Shown piece by piece: positions 1-8,209 of a stretch of 64,000 nt of DNA. Numbering within the stretch: position 1 is the stretch's first letter; each line of letters opens with the position of its first letter. A program made the translations under genes and the position numbers. The notes under the pieces are model-generated. The model saw nothing but the letters and a program-made list of their open reading frames with translations, did not search any database and had not been told where the DNA came from. Origin of the DNA: Winogradskyella sp046545555 (GTDB taxonomy: Bacteria > Bacteroidota > Bacteroidia > Flavobacteriales > Flavobacteriaceae); the NCBI RefSeq assembly GCF_046545555.1, contig NZ_JBHZTH010000001.1, positions 1,674,001 to 1,738,000 of the forward strand. Reading direction: 5' to 3'.

Positions 1-31
1 TTACTATAACCTTAATTTAAAAATCAAAATC

Positions 32-1555
32 ATGAAAAAACAACTACTTATTTTACTCACTTTATTTATAGCTACAATGGGCTATTCGCAAACGTTTACC
101 GTTCAAGATAGTAATAATAATACACTACGGTTTACCGTAACCTCTTCTACTACAGTTTCTTTGATAACAGGGAGCACTATAATTAATACAAATGTTAATA
201 TACCATCATCAGTTTCAAATGGTGGTACAGCATATAATGTTACTGCTATTGGAGTGTTTAGCTTTGATGGTGAGCCTATATCTAGTGTTAGCATTCCAAA
301 CACGGTAACTAGCATAGAGCAACAAGCTTTTTCAAACACTAATCTAACATCTGTAGTTTTTCCAAGTAATCTTGAAACTATTGGTGACTATACCTTTCAA
401 GGCAATCAATTATCAGGTCTTACAATTCCTAGTAATCTTACTAGCATTGGTAACGGAGCTTTTAGAGGAAATCCATTGTCAACAATTACCTCATTGGCTA
501 CAATACCACCATCAATTACAACTGTTGCAGGGAATAACGATTCATTTGCCCAAGGTGGAGACCGAAGTGGAATAGATTTAATAATTCCTGCTGGTACCAC
601 AGGAGCTTATGTTACAGATGCTGGAGCTTTATGGACAGGTTTTAATACTGTTACTGAGAATTTGAATGTAGGTGATACTTATATTGATAATTTTATAACA
701 TACGAAGTTACTTCTGCAGCAAGTAGTACTGTAAAAGCAGTAGGATATAATACAGCAGGCGGGACCGTAGTTAATATTCCTGCAACCATACCAAACGGTT
801 TAATAACATATGACGTTACAGAAATTGGAAATAATGCTTTTCAAAGTAAGAACTTAACATCAGTGTCTCTGCCAAACACTTTAGTAACCATTGGTGAAAA
901 TGCATTTTTTGTAAATAATATATCTTCAGTTACTATACCAGATAGTGTAGTTACCATTGATGATATTGCATTTGCACAAAATCAAAATATGACAAATCTT
1001 GTATTAGGAAATAGTGTAACAAATATTGGTGATGCTGCTTTTCGCTTTACAGGTTTAACTACAATAACTATACCTGAAAGTGTTACTAATATTGGAGTTG
1101 TTGCTTTTGGTGGATTAGGAAATATTATCACTGATGTTTATTGTGAGGGCTTAGTTCCCCCTATGATAAGTACGAGTAGTAATCTTAATTCAGATACATT
1201 TAATTTATCTCGTAGTAGTATCCATTTACATATACCAGCTGGTACTATGGGAGTTTATGTTACAGATTCGGGTGCTTTGTGGACAGATTTTAACCCTGTC
1301 AGTGAAGATGCACTAAGTATTGATGATTTTGAGTTAGCTATGGATATAAAAGTAATTACAACTTCTTATGCGTTGGAAGTGACTTCATCTGATAGTGTTA
1401 GATTAGAAAATTATAGCATTTTTAGTCTTTCTGGTGCTAAAATAGCCACAGGGACTGAGAGCGAAATTTCTACGGCTTCCATTTCAAAAGGTATTTATAT
1501 CTTAAAACTGGATTTTGATAGAGGAATAGTGGTTAAAAAGGTGCTAATAAAATAA
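32..1555 (+). CDS. BspA-type leucine-rich repeat protein with T9SS sorting domain
   Basis: Predicted secreted surface protein of 507 residues. It has an N-terminal signal peptide ending near YSQ (residue 20). The body consists of LRR_5 (BspA/Treponema-type) repeats of the form 'aIGdyaFxgn-LtsvtIPssvtsIG'. The last ~75 residues look like a T9SS type A sorting domain ending in the basic tail KKVLIK. The protein is internally duplicated: an 'IPAGTTGAYVTDAGALW' block near residue 190 recurs in slightly changed form near residue 410, each closing a repeat array. LRR_5 proteins commonly act in adhesion or protein binding; the ligand here is unknown. The ATG at 32 is followed directly by a good signal peptide. 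The lipoprotein gene follows after 28 bp and may be co-transcribed. Confidence 0.85.
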   Translation: MKKQLLILLTLFIATMGYSQTFTVQDSNNNTLRFTVTSSTTVSLITGSTIINTNVNIPSSVSNGGTAYNVTAIGVFSFDGEPISSVSIPNTVTSIEQQAFSNTNLTSVVFPSNLETIGDYTFQGNQLSGLTIPSNLTSIGNGAFRGNPLSTITSLATIPPSITTVAGNNDSFAQGGDRSGIDLIIPAGTTGAYVTDAGALWTGFNTVTENLNVGDTYIDNFITYEVTSAASSTVKAVGYNTAGGTVVNIPATIPNGLITYDVTEIGNNAFQSKNLTSVSLPNTLVTIGENAFFVNNISSVTIPDSVVTIDDIAFAQNQNMTNLVLGNSVTNIGDAAFRFTGLTTITIPESVTNIGVVAFGGLGNIITDVYCEGLVPPMISTSSNLNSDTFNLSRSSIHLHIPAGTMGVYVTDSGALWTDFNPVSEDALSIDDFELAMDIKVITTSYALEVTSSDSVRLENYSIFSLSGAKIATGTESEISTASISKGIYILKLDFDRGIVVKKVLIK

Positions 1556-1583
1556 ATCACTTTAAAAATTAATTTATAAAATA

Positions 1584-2237
1584 ATGATTAAAAAAAGAAA
1601 TCTTATAATGCCAATTATAGTATTGATTCTGAGTTACTCATGTAGCTCAGAAGACAATACTTCAGATCTACAAACAGATAATTTTTATGCTTTAACCCTG
1701 GGGAATTCTTGGAATTATAAATATTATCTTAAGGACATGGATACAAACGTTTTTTTACCAACACCTGTAACTGAAACTGTTGATATTACAGAAACAATTG
1801 AAATAGACAATAATACTTATTACAATTTTAAACACATCGTTACAGGTAATGATGGTAACTATGGTATGTTACCTTCTAATGGTGAAAAGAACTTTACATT
1901 AAGGGACTCTCTGGGTTATTTAATTGATGAAATAGGTCTTATTAAATATACGCATACCAGTAATGATGAGCATTTTGTTGATTATAATACGGAGTCAGGT
2001 GGTTTCGCTTATTATTTAGACCTTTCTGAAGCTTTAGATAATGTAACAACCAATGCAGGAAGTTTTTCTTGCTATGACAATCATTATTATTTTAAGGATT
2101 CAAATGGTACTTTATCTAATTCTGTTGATCACATCTATAGAGAAGATGGTATTGGCGAGATTTTAAGTACCATGTCCTATATGTCACAATCTGATCATTT
2201 TGCAGAAAAGCGATTAGAGTTTTATTCGTTAGAATAA
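1584..2237 (+). CDS. Hypothetical lipoprotein
   Basis: A 217-residue protein with a Lys/Arg-rich N-terminus, a hydrophobic stretch and a lipobox-like LSYSC ending at Cys20, followed by Ser/Glu/Asp residues, so it is predicted to be an anchored lipoprotein. The mature part begins with a motif ('FYALTLGNSWNYKYYL') seen in many uncharacterised Bacteroidota lipoproteins that start with a 'pxxxGNxWxY' strand. I recognise no catalytic motif. It lies 28 bp downstream of the LRR protein gene and is probably in the same transcript. Function unknown. Confidence 0.75.
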   Translation: MIKKRNLIMPIIVLILSYSCSSEDNTSDLQTDNFYALTLGNSWNYKYYLKDMDTNVFLPTPVTETVDITETIEIDNNTYYNFKHIVTGNDGNYGMLPSNGEKNFTLRDSLGYLIDEIGLIKYTHTSNDEHFVDYNTESGGFAYYLDLSEALDNVTTNAGSFSCYDNHYYFKDSNGTLSNSVDHIYREDGIGEILSTMSYMSQSDHFAEKRLEFYSLE

Positions 2238-2331
2238 TTGATATATTAAGTTATGTGTTACGGAAAAGTAATTTATAAAAAGAATAAATAGTTAACAGTT
2301 CTGAAGACACTAGTAATTATAAAGTTTTTAT

Positions 2332-2415
2332 ATGACTAAATTGTTTAAAAAATATAAACTCGAATTATTTTTAGTAGCTCTATATTTGTTGATAGTACTT
2401 TTGGTTATAAATTAA
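2332..2415 (+). CDS. Possible 27-residue single-helix membrane peptide
   Basis: A short ORF starts at ATG 2332 and stops at TAA 2413. It encodes a basic N-terminus (MTKLFKKYK) followed by one strongly hydrophobic stretch of about 16 residues, the layout of a small inner-membrane protein. It lies in otherwise non-coding, decayed sequence, so it could equally be chance or the remnant of a longer gene. No ribosome-binding signal decides the matter. Confidence 0.25.
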   Translation: MTKLFKKYKLELFLVALYLLIVLLVIN

Positions 2416-2502
2416 GTTTAGTGCTTGATTTATATCATTTACAAAAAAAGCATCACAAGAAAGTTTTCTATCAATCTCATCAATACATTTTATTGTTGAG
2501 TT

Positions 2503-3042
2503 TTATTGTGTCTTTCCGTAAGCTTCTCGCATCCAATCAATTAGTTATCTATCCCATCAATAGAGGTCAGTTGCACTCAATATGTGCACATCATCCCAAA
2601 AGGACCAGTATTACCAAGTCGATCTGTCGTTGGTTTATTGAAAAGTTTTAAACCTAAATCTATCCGTGTTTTGTAGCTGTTTTAATTAAAATAAATTGAC
2701 GTTTCCTAATGATGCGAACACTATTTTTTTGGAGTTATAGTTATATCACTTCCAAAGCCTTTAATAATATATAAGAGCTTTTATAAATTGGGATAAGCTC
2801 TCTTTGCCTTTATATTAGTTAGTAACTAAGTCCTTATCAGAATTGTTTTCATTTTTAGATAATGTTACTATGGTATTTGCAAAGCGATGAGTAACACATT
2901 GCTCTTTTTTTAAGAAATTGACACCTTCAGAATATTTTACCAAAGCTTTAGTTTTTATGATAGTTTGCCATTCCTCTAAAGATTTACCAGTATTCTCTAG
3001 CATATTATTAATTATGGTTTGTAGTGCTTTGTCCAGAATCAT
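2503..3042 (-). pseudogene. Decayed DUF4287/DUF5655 protein gene
   Basis: Reading leftward from ATG 3042, the first 75 codons encode a recognisable DUF4287 domain (KALQTIINNMLENTGKSLEE, then VTHRFANTIVTL). The frame then hits TAA at 2815-2817. Homologous sequence continues beyond it in shifting frames: 'YKGKESL', then 'GFGSDITITPKK', then 'KTRIDLGLKL', 'PTTDRLGNTGPFGMMCT', 'VQLTSIDGIDN', and finally 'WMREAYGKTQ' followed by TAA at 2503-2505. These pieces are in the order expected for DUF4287 followed by DUF5655, and the total span (~180 codons) matches the family's usual length. At least four nonsense changes and several frameshifts are present. The Gly-to-Cys and Gly-to-Arg changes in the conserved 'GVTHGFAN' motif also suggest relaxed selection. 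The function of the intact family is unknown. Confidence 0.8.
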
Positions 3043-3141
3043 CTAGGTGTTAAGTGACTTTTTAGGAGTTTGTGGTGTCTTATAAATATACAATCCATTA
3101 TTATGAATAACCCAATTAGGCACAACAGACTCCAAATCTTT
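3043..3141 (-). other. Short unidentified coding remnant
   Basis: A 32-codon open stretch runs leftward from just after an in-frame stop at 3142-3144 to TAG at 3043-3045. It has protein-like composition (KDLESVVPNWVIHNNGLYIY, then a Lys/Pro/Thr-rich end). It has no start codon and ends immediately before the ATG of the DUF4287 pseudogene. It looks like the 3' end of a second degraded gene, but I do not recognise the family. Confidence 0.25.
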
Positions 3142-3380
3142 TTACTTTCTTTTTATACTATAATTAGTGCTGTGATATGGTATTTTGCTTTTTAGAAATA
3201 GTAGTACTTAGGCGCCTTACCTCTATTTAAATGGCTTTAAATAATTTGATAATTAAAAGTACTAAATAAGTTAGATGTGTGCTTGATTTTCTGAATATAA
3301 AAAAATAGCAGACTTGTGTTTACTCTTTTTTAGTGAAATGAATACTTTGTAAAGTAAGATGAACGCCATAATTTAATTTG

Positions 3381-3458
3381 TTTTGTGGTATAATTTTAGT
3401 TTTCGCAGCGACTTGCAACTGGATGTTGCTAAAGCACCCAGCGCAAGGCACCACAAAA
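3381..3458. repeat. GC-richer island framed by a 9-bp inverted repeat
   Basis: TTTTGTGGT (3381-3389) and its perfect complement ACCACAAAA (3450-3458) frame about 60 bp that is clearly GC-richer than the surrounding sequence. Inside is a perfect hairpin, GCAAC-TGGAT-GTTGC (3415-3429). The layout resembles a folded recombination or cassette-boundary element, or an RNA structure. It does not match the core sites of classical integron attC closely enough to call it one. The rest of 3142-3595 shows no gene. Confidence 0.45.
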
Positions 3459-3536
3459 CTGGTATGTCATATATTAATGACAAATCAAACTTATGATATC
3501 AATCTGTTAATTAAAAAAAAGAGATATAGACAATAG

Positions 3537-3574
3537 GTGGACACCCCATTTTTTATATCGGACAAATGGTGGAC
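3537..3574 (+). promoter_or_regulatory. Degenerate copy of the GTGGAC direct-repeat motif
   Basis: GTGGAC occurs at 3537 and 3569, and a variant TCGGAC at 3558. The start-to-start spacings of 21 and 11 bp keep all three on about the same face of the helix. The 11-bp step matches the two better copies at 7465 and 8210. This copy lies just beyond the 3' end of the leftward regulator gene and faces into it. No rightward gene follows, so it may be a relic, an antisense control element or chance. Confidence 0.35.
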
Positions 3575-3595
3575 TTCGATTTTTAAACTTTTGAT

Positions 3596-5494
3596 TTACA
3601 TATCAATAACTAATTCTTGTAGTGATTCTTCAGTACTGAGATTTAGTTTTTTTCTAAGTCTATATCTCGCTTTTTTTACACCCTCTGTAGATATGTTTAA
3701 AATATTTGCGATTTCTTTACTAGATAAGTTCATTTTTAAAAGTGACATTAAGCGGAGGTCATTGTTACTAACTTCTGGATAATTGCGCATCACTTTAGAA
3801 TTAAAATCTTTGTGCACATCTTCAAAGTAGTTTCTAAATTGTTCCCAATTACTATCATTATTAATATCTAGATTTATAGTATTAATGACTTTTTGGTAGC
3901 TCCGAGCATTCGGATTACCAGATTTAAGCTCTTTTAATTGTGATTTTAAATCTAATAGAACTTCGTTTTTATGTGCTAAATGTAAAGCGTGGGTTGTCAG
4001 TTCTTTTTCTTTAAATTGTAATGAGTTGTCTAGTTTTTCGCGCTCAACTTTGTTGCGTTTCATTTTTTGCTGAAGACCATAAAAAATAGATACACTTAAT
4101 ATTAACAATGAGATTAGACCAATACCCATTAGTAACTGTCTCGATTCTGATACTTTTTCCTTTTGTTGAAATAATTGAATATCCTTTTGTTGAAGGGCAA
4201 TTTCTTTTTCTTTCTGTTCGGTATCGTGCACTATTCTTAGTTCCTCAATTTTTGAAGCTTTAGTTTTATTAAAAATAGAATCTTTCAACTTTCCATGAGT
4301 TTCTAAATCTACAAATGCGTTTTTGTAATTTTTTTGAAGTTTATAAACTTCACTTCGTAATTTATAGACACTAGACATAAAAGCATCTCGTTCCTCTTTA
4401 TTCTCAGAATGAATTTCATCACTTAATAATTTAAGAGCCGCTTCATAGTTACTTGTTTTTTTATAATATGTAGCTAACCTAAAATTGAAATAATTAATCA
4501 TATAATTATAATTTATTTCATGAGCTATTTTAAGACCTTCGTCGATGAGAGATTTTGCTTTATCAAAATCTTCATTTTCAAGATAGATGTCTACTAAATG
4601 CGAAAAACTTACTAGTATTACAGACTTATATCCTGCTTTTTTAGACAGATTTAAGCTTTTTTCGAAATTTGTTATGGCTAAATCAAAATCCTTTTTAGAT
4701 TTATGTGACACACCAATTACATTAAGTAATTGTGACTGATAATCGATATCTTCAGTTTCTTCATAAACTTTAAGTGCCTTAGCGCTATACTCTAATGACT
4801 TCTTATAGTTTCCTAACCCATTTTCTATAATTGCTAATTTATTCTGGGCATCAGCAATTCTTACAGTATTATTAAGTGATTCAAATTCTTTTAAACTTTT
4901 TAAGACTGTTTTTAATGCCATTAGAAGTTGTCCACGTTCAGTGTATATAGAGCTTTCGACATCATAAGACAGTGCTATGCCAAACGTATCCTTACGTTTT
5001 ATATTTAGTTCTAAATTCTTTTTATTTAGTATTTGAGCTTCATTATAATTTCCTTTAGAAATTTCAAGGATAACTAAGCCATGTGTAGATAGTGATACTT
5101 GTTTTAAATCATTATTTAATTTAGCAAGTTTTATAGTATTATTATGATAATATTTTGAAGAATCATATTTATCTATATTACTATAAATAATAGCATAGTG
5201 ATGCGATGCAAGAGTCTCACCAGGAGTATCACTTATATCTTGGGCAAATTTTAATTGTCTTTTTGCATAGTGTTTGGCTTTATCTATATCTCTATACAGG
5301 TAATGTGATGTAATTCTATTTAAAGCTCTTAGCTTAAGGCTATCTGTATTAGAATTTTCAATTATTTGTATAAGACTATCAACTTTTTTACTTTTTTGGG
5401 CGTTACTTTTTAATGAGAAAATTGCTGTAAATAATAATGTAAAGACCAATAGGTTGTTAAATTTCCTTTTGGATAATCTAAATTTCAAAATCAT
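3596..5494 (-). CDS. Membrane-spanning TPR regulator with LuxR-like HTH (paralog 2)
   Basis: A 632-residue predicted one-component transcription regulator. It has a signal peptide/anchor (about residues 1-33, ending SNAQ) and a long array of tetratricopeptide repeats (~35-420). A charged coiled coil follows, then one transmembrane helix (about 453-475), a second coiled coil, and a C-terminal LuxR/GerE-like helix-turn-helix (about 579-624; core 'SSKEIANILNIS' then a basic recognition helix). By this topology the TPRs face the periplasm and the HTH the cytoplasm. The gene starts 11 bp after the stop of the upstream paralog, so the two are almost certainly co-transcribed. From the post-membrane coiled coil onward it is nearly identical to that paralog. 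Its TPR region is clearly different, implying a different signal. Confidence 0.88.
   Translation of the reverse strand: MILKFRLSKRKFNNLLVFTLLFTAIFSLKSNAQKSKKVDSLIQIIENSNTDSLKLRALNRITSHYLYRDIDKAKHYAKRQLKFAQDISDTPGETLASHHYAIIYSNIDKYDSSKYYHNNTIKLAKLNNDLKQVSLSTHGLVILEISKGNYNEAQILNKKNLELNIKRKDTFGIALSYDVESSIYTERGQLLMALKTVLKSLKEFESLNNTVRIADAQNKLAIIENGLGNYKKSLEYSAKALKVYEETEDIDYQSQLLNVIGVSHKSKKDFDLAITNFEKSLNLSKKAGYKSVILVSFSHLVDIYLENEDFDKAKSLIDEGLKIAHEINYNYMINYFNFRLATYYKKTSNYEAALKLLSDEIHSENKEERDAFMSSVYKLRSEVYKLQKNYKNAFVDLETHGKLKDSIFNKTKASKIEELRIVHDTEQKEKEIALQQKDIQLFQQKEKVSESRQLLMGIGLISLLILSVSIFYGLQQKMKRNKVEREKLDNSLQFKEKELTTHALHLAHKNEVLLDLKSQLKELKSGNPNARSYQKVINTINLDINNDSNWEQFRNYFEDVHKDFNSKVMRNYPEVSNNDLRLMSLLKMNLSSKEIANILNISTEGVKKARYRLRKKLNLSTEESLQELVIDM
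3841..4069 (-). repeat. 229-bp perfect repeat, copy in paralog 2
   Basis: This segment is identical, base for base by eye, to 5751-5979. It encodes the post-membrane coiled coil and linker just before the HTH. Identity ends abruptly at 4069/5979, where the membrane helices begin. On the other side the last ~230 bp of the genes (the HTH) differ at about 31 positions, mostly synonymous. Confidence 0.9.
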
Positions 5495-5505
5495 TGTTTA
5501 TTATT

Positions 5506-7317
5506 TTATAGTTCTATGACCAATTCTTGTAATGACTCCTCGGTACTGAGATTAAGTTTTTTTCTAAGCCTATATCTTGCTTTTTTAACACCCTCTATTG
5601 AGATATTGAGAATGTTTGCAATCTCTTTACTAGATAAATTCATTTTTAAAAGTGACATTAAGCGCAAATCATTGTTACTCACTTCGGGATAATTGCGCAT
5701 TACCTTGGAGTTAAAGTCTTTGTGCACATCTTCGAAGTAGTTTCTAAACTGTTCCCAATTACTATCATTATTAATATCTAGATTTATAGTATTAATGACT
5801 TTTTGGTAGCTCCGAGCATTCGGATTACCAGATTTAAGCTCTTTTAATTGTGATTTTAAATCTAATAGAACTTCGTTTTTATGTGCTAAATGTAAAGCGT
5901 GGGTTGTCAGTTCTTTTTCTTTAAATTGTAATGAGTTGTCTAGTTTTTCGCGCTCAACTTTGTTGCGTTTCATTTTTTGGCGCAGTGCATAGACTATTGC
6001 TGTGGCTAAAGCAATTAAACCAAGTAATGAAATGATTAGAAATACCTTTTGGTTTTCTGCTTTTTGTTTCCGTTCTTCAAGAAGTTTTATTTTATTTTGT
6101 TTAATGATAAGCTCTTTTTCTTTCTTCTCAGATTGATACTGAACTTCTAATTCGTTCATTTTTTCAATGTTTTCTTCACCTAATATTTCATCGTGTAGCT
6201 CATGATATTCAGTATGATATTCGTATGCTTTTTTAAAACGGCCAAGTCCTGCGTATGCCTTTGAAATTTCTAAAAGATCACCTATTTTCTTTTTTCGTGT
6301 TCCTGTTTCATCTGCATTTTCTATAGCGTCCTTCATATAGTTTAATGCCTTTCTGAAATCACCTTTTTTATTGTAGAGTTCACCAAGATGACGAAGGTTT
6401 AAGCCAATCAGTGAAGTTTCACCGTATCGTTTACTAATTACTAAAGCTTTGTTATAAAAATCTTCTGCAATGTCTAGACTGTCTTGCTGAGCATATATCC
6501 AACCAATATTATCATATGCTCCAGCAAGGTCATTGTTATAGTTTTTCTCTTTATAATAAGGGACGGCTTCAAATAATAAAGATTTGGCCTCTTCATATTC
6601 CTTTTGTCCTTTTAGGTTAAGTGCTAAATTGACGTTTATGGTAGCAACATCATCATATAAATTTAACTTTTGATAAATGGTCTTTGCCTTGTTATAATAC
6701 TCATTCGATATTTCATAATTCTCAATATCTCCATGTATGTTCCCTATATTCCAATAACTTGCTGCAATACTTTCTTCAGTATCTCCAATTTCTTCTTTTA
6801 GCTTTAAGCTTTTCATATGGACTTCTAAGCATTCTTTAAAGCGACCTAGGCTTCGTAAAGAATTTGCTTTATTGTTTAGTGCATAAGAGACTTGAGTTGT
6901 ATCACCTAATTTTGTATACATCTCAATAACCAAATCATAAATCGAATCGGATTTTTCGTACTGCGAAGTCATATTATGATAAACACCTAAATAATTGGTT
7001 GTCCTTGCGATAAAATCTTCATTTTTTAGTCGCTTTGCCAAAACTATTGTACTGTCTAAATACGGTTTCGAAGCTAATGGATCTGTATAAAGATACTCTA
7101 CCCAAATCATTGCATAAGAAATAATCTGTGTAGTGTCCTTTTGTGTTTGTACGACTTTTAATAAACTGTCTACCTTTTTTTTATTTTGACTATGTCCACT
7201 ATTAGCATACAGCAGAAATATTAAAACGATGAAGTAAATTAAATTGTCCACTTTTAGGTAGACATTTATATTTTTTTTAAAAAAAGGGACATTAAGTGAC
7301 GCTTTTGAAATACTCAT
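5506..7317 (-). CDS. Membrane-spanning TPR regulator with LuxR-like HTH (paralog 1)
   Basis: A 603-residue paralog of the next gene downstream. It has an N-terminal hydrophobic export segment (about 25-43, ending SGHSQ) and TPR repeats to about residue 390 (several 'A..yyNkAl.i..' units). A coiled coil, a transmembrane helix (~424-446), a juxtamembrane coiled coil and a LuxR-like HTH (~550-595) follow. It is the first gene of a two-gene leftward operon, divergent from the outer-membrane protein gene at 7548 across 230 bp. The ATG at 7317 gives an unusually long stretch of ~24 residues before the hydrophobic core, but no better start is present downstream. A GTCCAC/GTAGAC pair at 7246-7263, inside the start of the gene, resembles the half-sites found upstream of the divergent genes and could be autoregulatory. 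Confidence 0.88.
   Translation of the reverse strand: MSISKASLNVPFFKKNINVYLKVDNLIYFIVLIFLLYANSGHSQNKKKVDSLLKVVQTQKDTTQIISYAMIWVEYLYTDPLASKPYLDSTIVLAKRLKNEDFIARTTNYLGVYHNMTSQYEKSDSIYDLVIEMYTKLGDTTQVSYALNNKANSLRSLGRFKECLEVHMKSLKLKEEIGDTEESIAASYWNIGNIHGDIENYEISNEYYNKAKTIYQKLNLYDDVATINVNLALNLKGQKEYEEAKSLLFEAVPYYKEKNYNNDLAGAYDNIGWIYAQQDSLDIAEDFYNKALVISKRYGETSLIGLNLRHLGELYNKKGDFRKALNYMKDAIENADETGTRKKKIGDLLEISKAYAGLGRFKKAYEYHTEYHELHDEILGEENIEKMNELEVQYQSEKKEKELIIKQNKIKLLEERKQKAENQKVFLIISLLGLIALATAIVYALRQKMKRNKVEREKLDNSLQFKEKELTTHALHLAHKNEVLLDLKSQLKELKSGNPNARSYQKVINTINLDINNDSNWEQFRNYFEDVHKDFNSKVMRNYPEVSNNDLRLMSLLKMNLSSKEIANILNISIEGVKKARYRLRKKLNLSTEESLQELVIEL
5751..5979 (-). repeat. 229-bp perfect repeat, copy in paralog 1
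   Basis: This is the partner of 3841-4069, offset by exactly 1910 bp in direct orientation, covering about codons 447-522 of the 603-residue regulator. Direct repeats of this size can support gene conversion, and also deletion that would fuse the two genes into one hybrid regulator. Confidence 0.9.
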
Positions 7318-7464
7318 GGTTTAAGGTTGTTAGGTTATCTAAGATAATGTTATTTATTTTTTAATTTTAAAATACTGAAAATCAATTAATTAAATCTGAT
7401 TAATTTGTGATTGTCTACCTGTTATAAATATCAATAAAATTTAAAAAAGTTACTTTTAAATGCA

Positions 7465-7515
7465 GTGGACAAAAGGTGGACATCGCTTTTTTTTCTTTTT
7501 TTCATCATATTTCGC
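7465..7515 (+). promoter_or_regulatory. Candidate operator and promoter of the surface-protein run (copy B)
   Basis: The direct repeat GTGGAC-AAAAG-GTGGAC (7465-7481) has an 11-bp period. Exactly 27 bp after its end lies TATTTCGC (7508-7515), an imperfect match to the Bacteroidota -7 box TAnnTTTG. If that box is real, the repeat would be centred roughly 48 bp upstream of the transcription start, a usual place for an activator. The ATG of the outer-membrane protein gene is at 7548. Confidence 0.5.
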
Positions 7516-7547
7516 TCCTAAATTAGCTGTCAATAAAAACTGGTTAC

Positions 7548-8204
7548 ATGCTAAAAAAATATACAATAATCACAATTGCTTTGTTGATTAGTGTTTCATC
7601 TTATAGTCAGCAACTCTATTTTGAGTTAGGAAATACAATTTCATCATTTGATTATAAGAACACCCAAGGAGAACCACTAGATAATTTACTTTCAAAATCC
7701 AAGGCGTATTTTGGTATGGGTTATAGACAGAGTATTAATAGAAATAATACTTTCTTTTTATCACTTGGTGCCACTTACAATAATTATGGTGCTATTGGCA
7801 GTGAGAATAGTGTTGACAATTTCTTTGAGTGGGACATAAGTTATTTAGGATTAAAAGTAGGATTAGATATAAAACTTTTTGAACTACAAGATCTATCATT
7901 CTTTGCAAAAGCATCTGTAGCCACGGAGTTTTTAATACGTGGCAATCAAACTATAAATAATGATGTTTTTAACCTTGTTGGTGAAGAAGAGTTTAACAAC
8001 AGTATATTATTTTTTAGAGGCGGACTACAAATGCAATATCCATTGTCTAGAAACACTGCAATTTTCGCCGAATATACTTATGGAAAATCTGTTTTAATTG
8101 ATAGCCCAGAAGTAGGTGAAACACTAACCTTTAATGCACATCAATTCGGTATTGGTTTTATTGTAAATCTACCAAGATGTAACTGTGACTATTATAGATT
8201 TTAA
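7548..8204 (+). CDS. Outer-membrane beta-barrel protein
   Basis: A 218-residue protein with a clear signal peptide (MLKKYTIITIALLISVSSYSQ). It continues with alternating amphipathic strands rich in Tyr, Phe, Gly and Asn ('YFGMGYRQSI', 'FFLSLGATYNNYG', 'AIFAEYTYG'), typical of small 8-stranded Bacteroidota barrels. It ends in Phe, as outer-membrane proteins usually do. An unusual Cys-x-Cys (RCNCDYYRF) sits near the C-terminus. It is the first gene of the rightward run divergent from the TPR regulators. A good GTGGAC repeat lies upstream and another only 6 bp after its stop. Specific function unknown. Confidence 0.75.
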   Translation: MLKKYTIITIALLISVSSYSQQLYFELGNTISSFDYKNTQGEPLDNLLSKSKAYFGMGYRQSINRNNTFFLSLGATYNNYGAIGSENSVDNFFEWDISYLGLKVGLDIKLFELQDLSFFAKASVATEFLIRGNQTINNDVFNLVGEEEFNNSILFFRGGLQMQYPLSRNTAIFAEYTYGKSVLIDSPEVGETLTFNAHQFGIGFIVNLPRCNCDYYRF

Positions 8205-8209
8205 TTATA

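Noticed and set aside
2421..2651. 76-codon rightward ORF
   Set aside because: It is antisense to the 3' part of the DUF4287/DUF5655 pseudogene, has odd composition and no recognisable domain.
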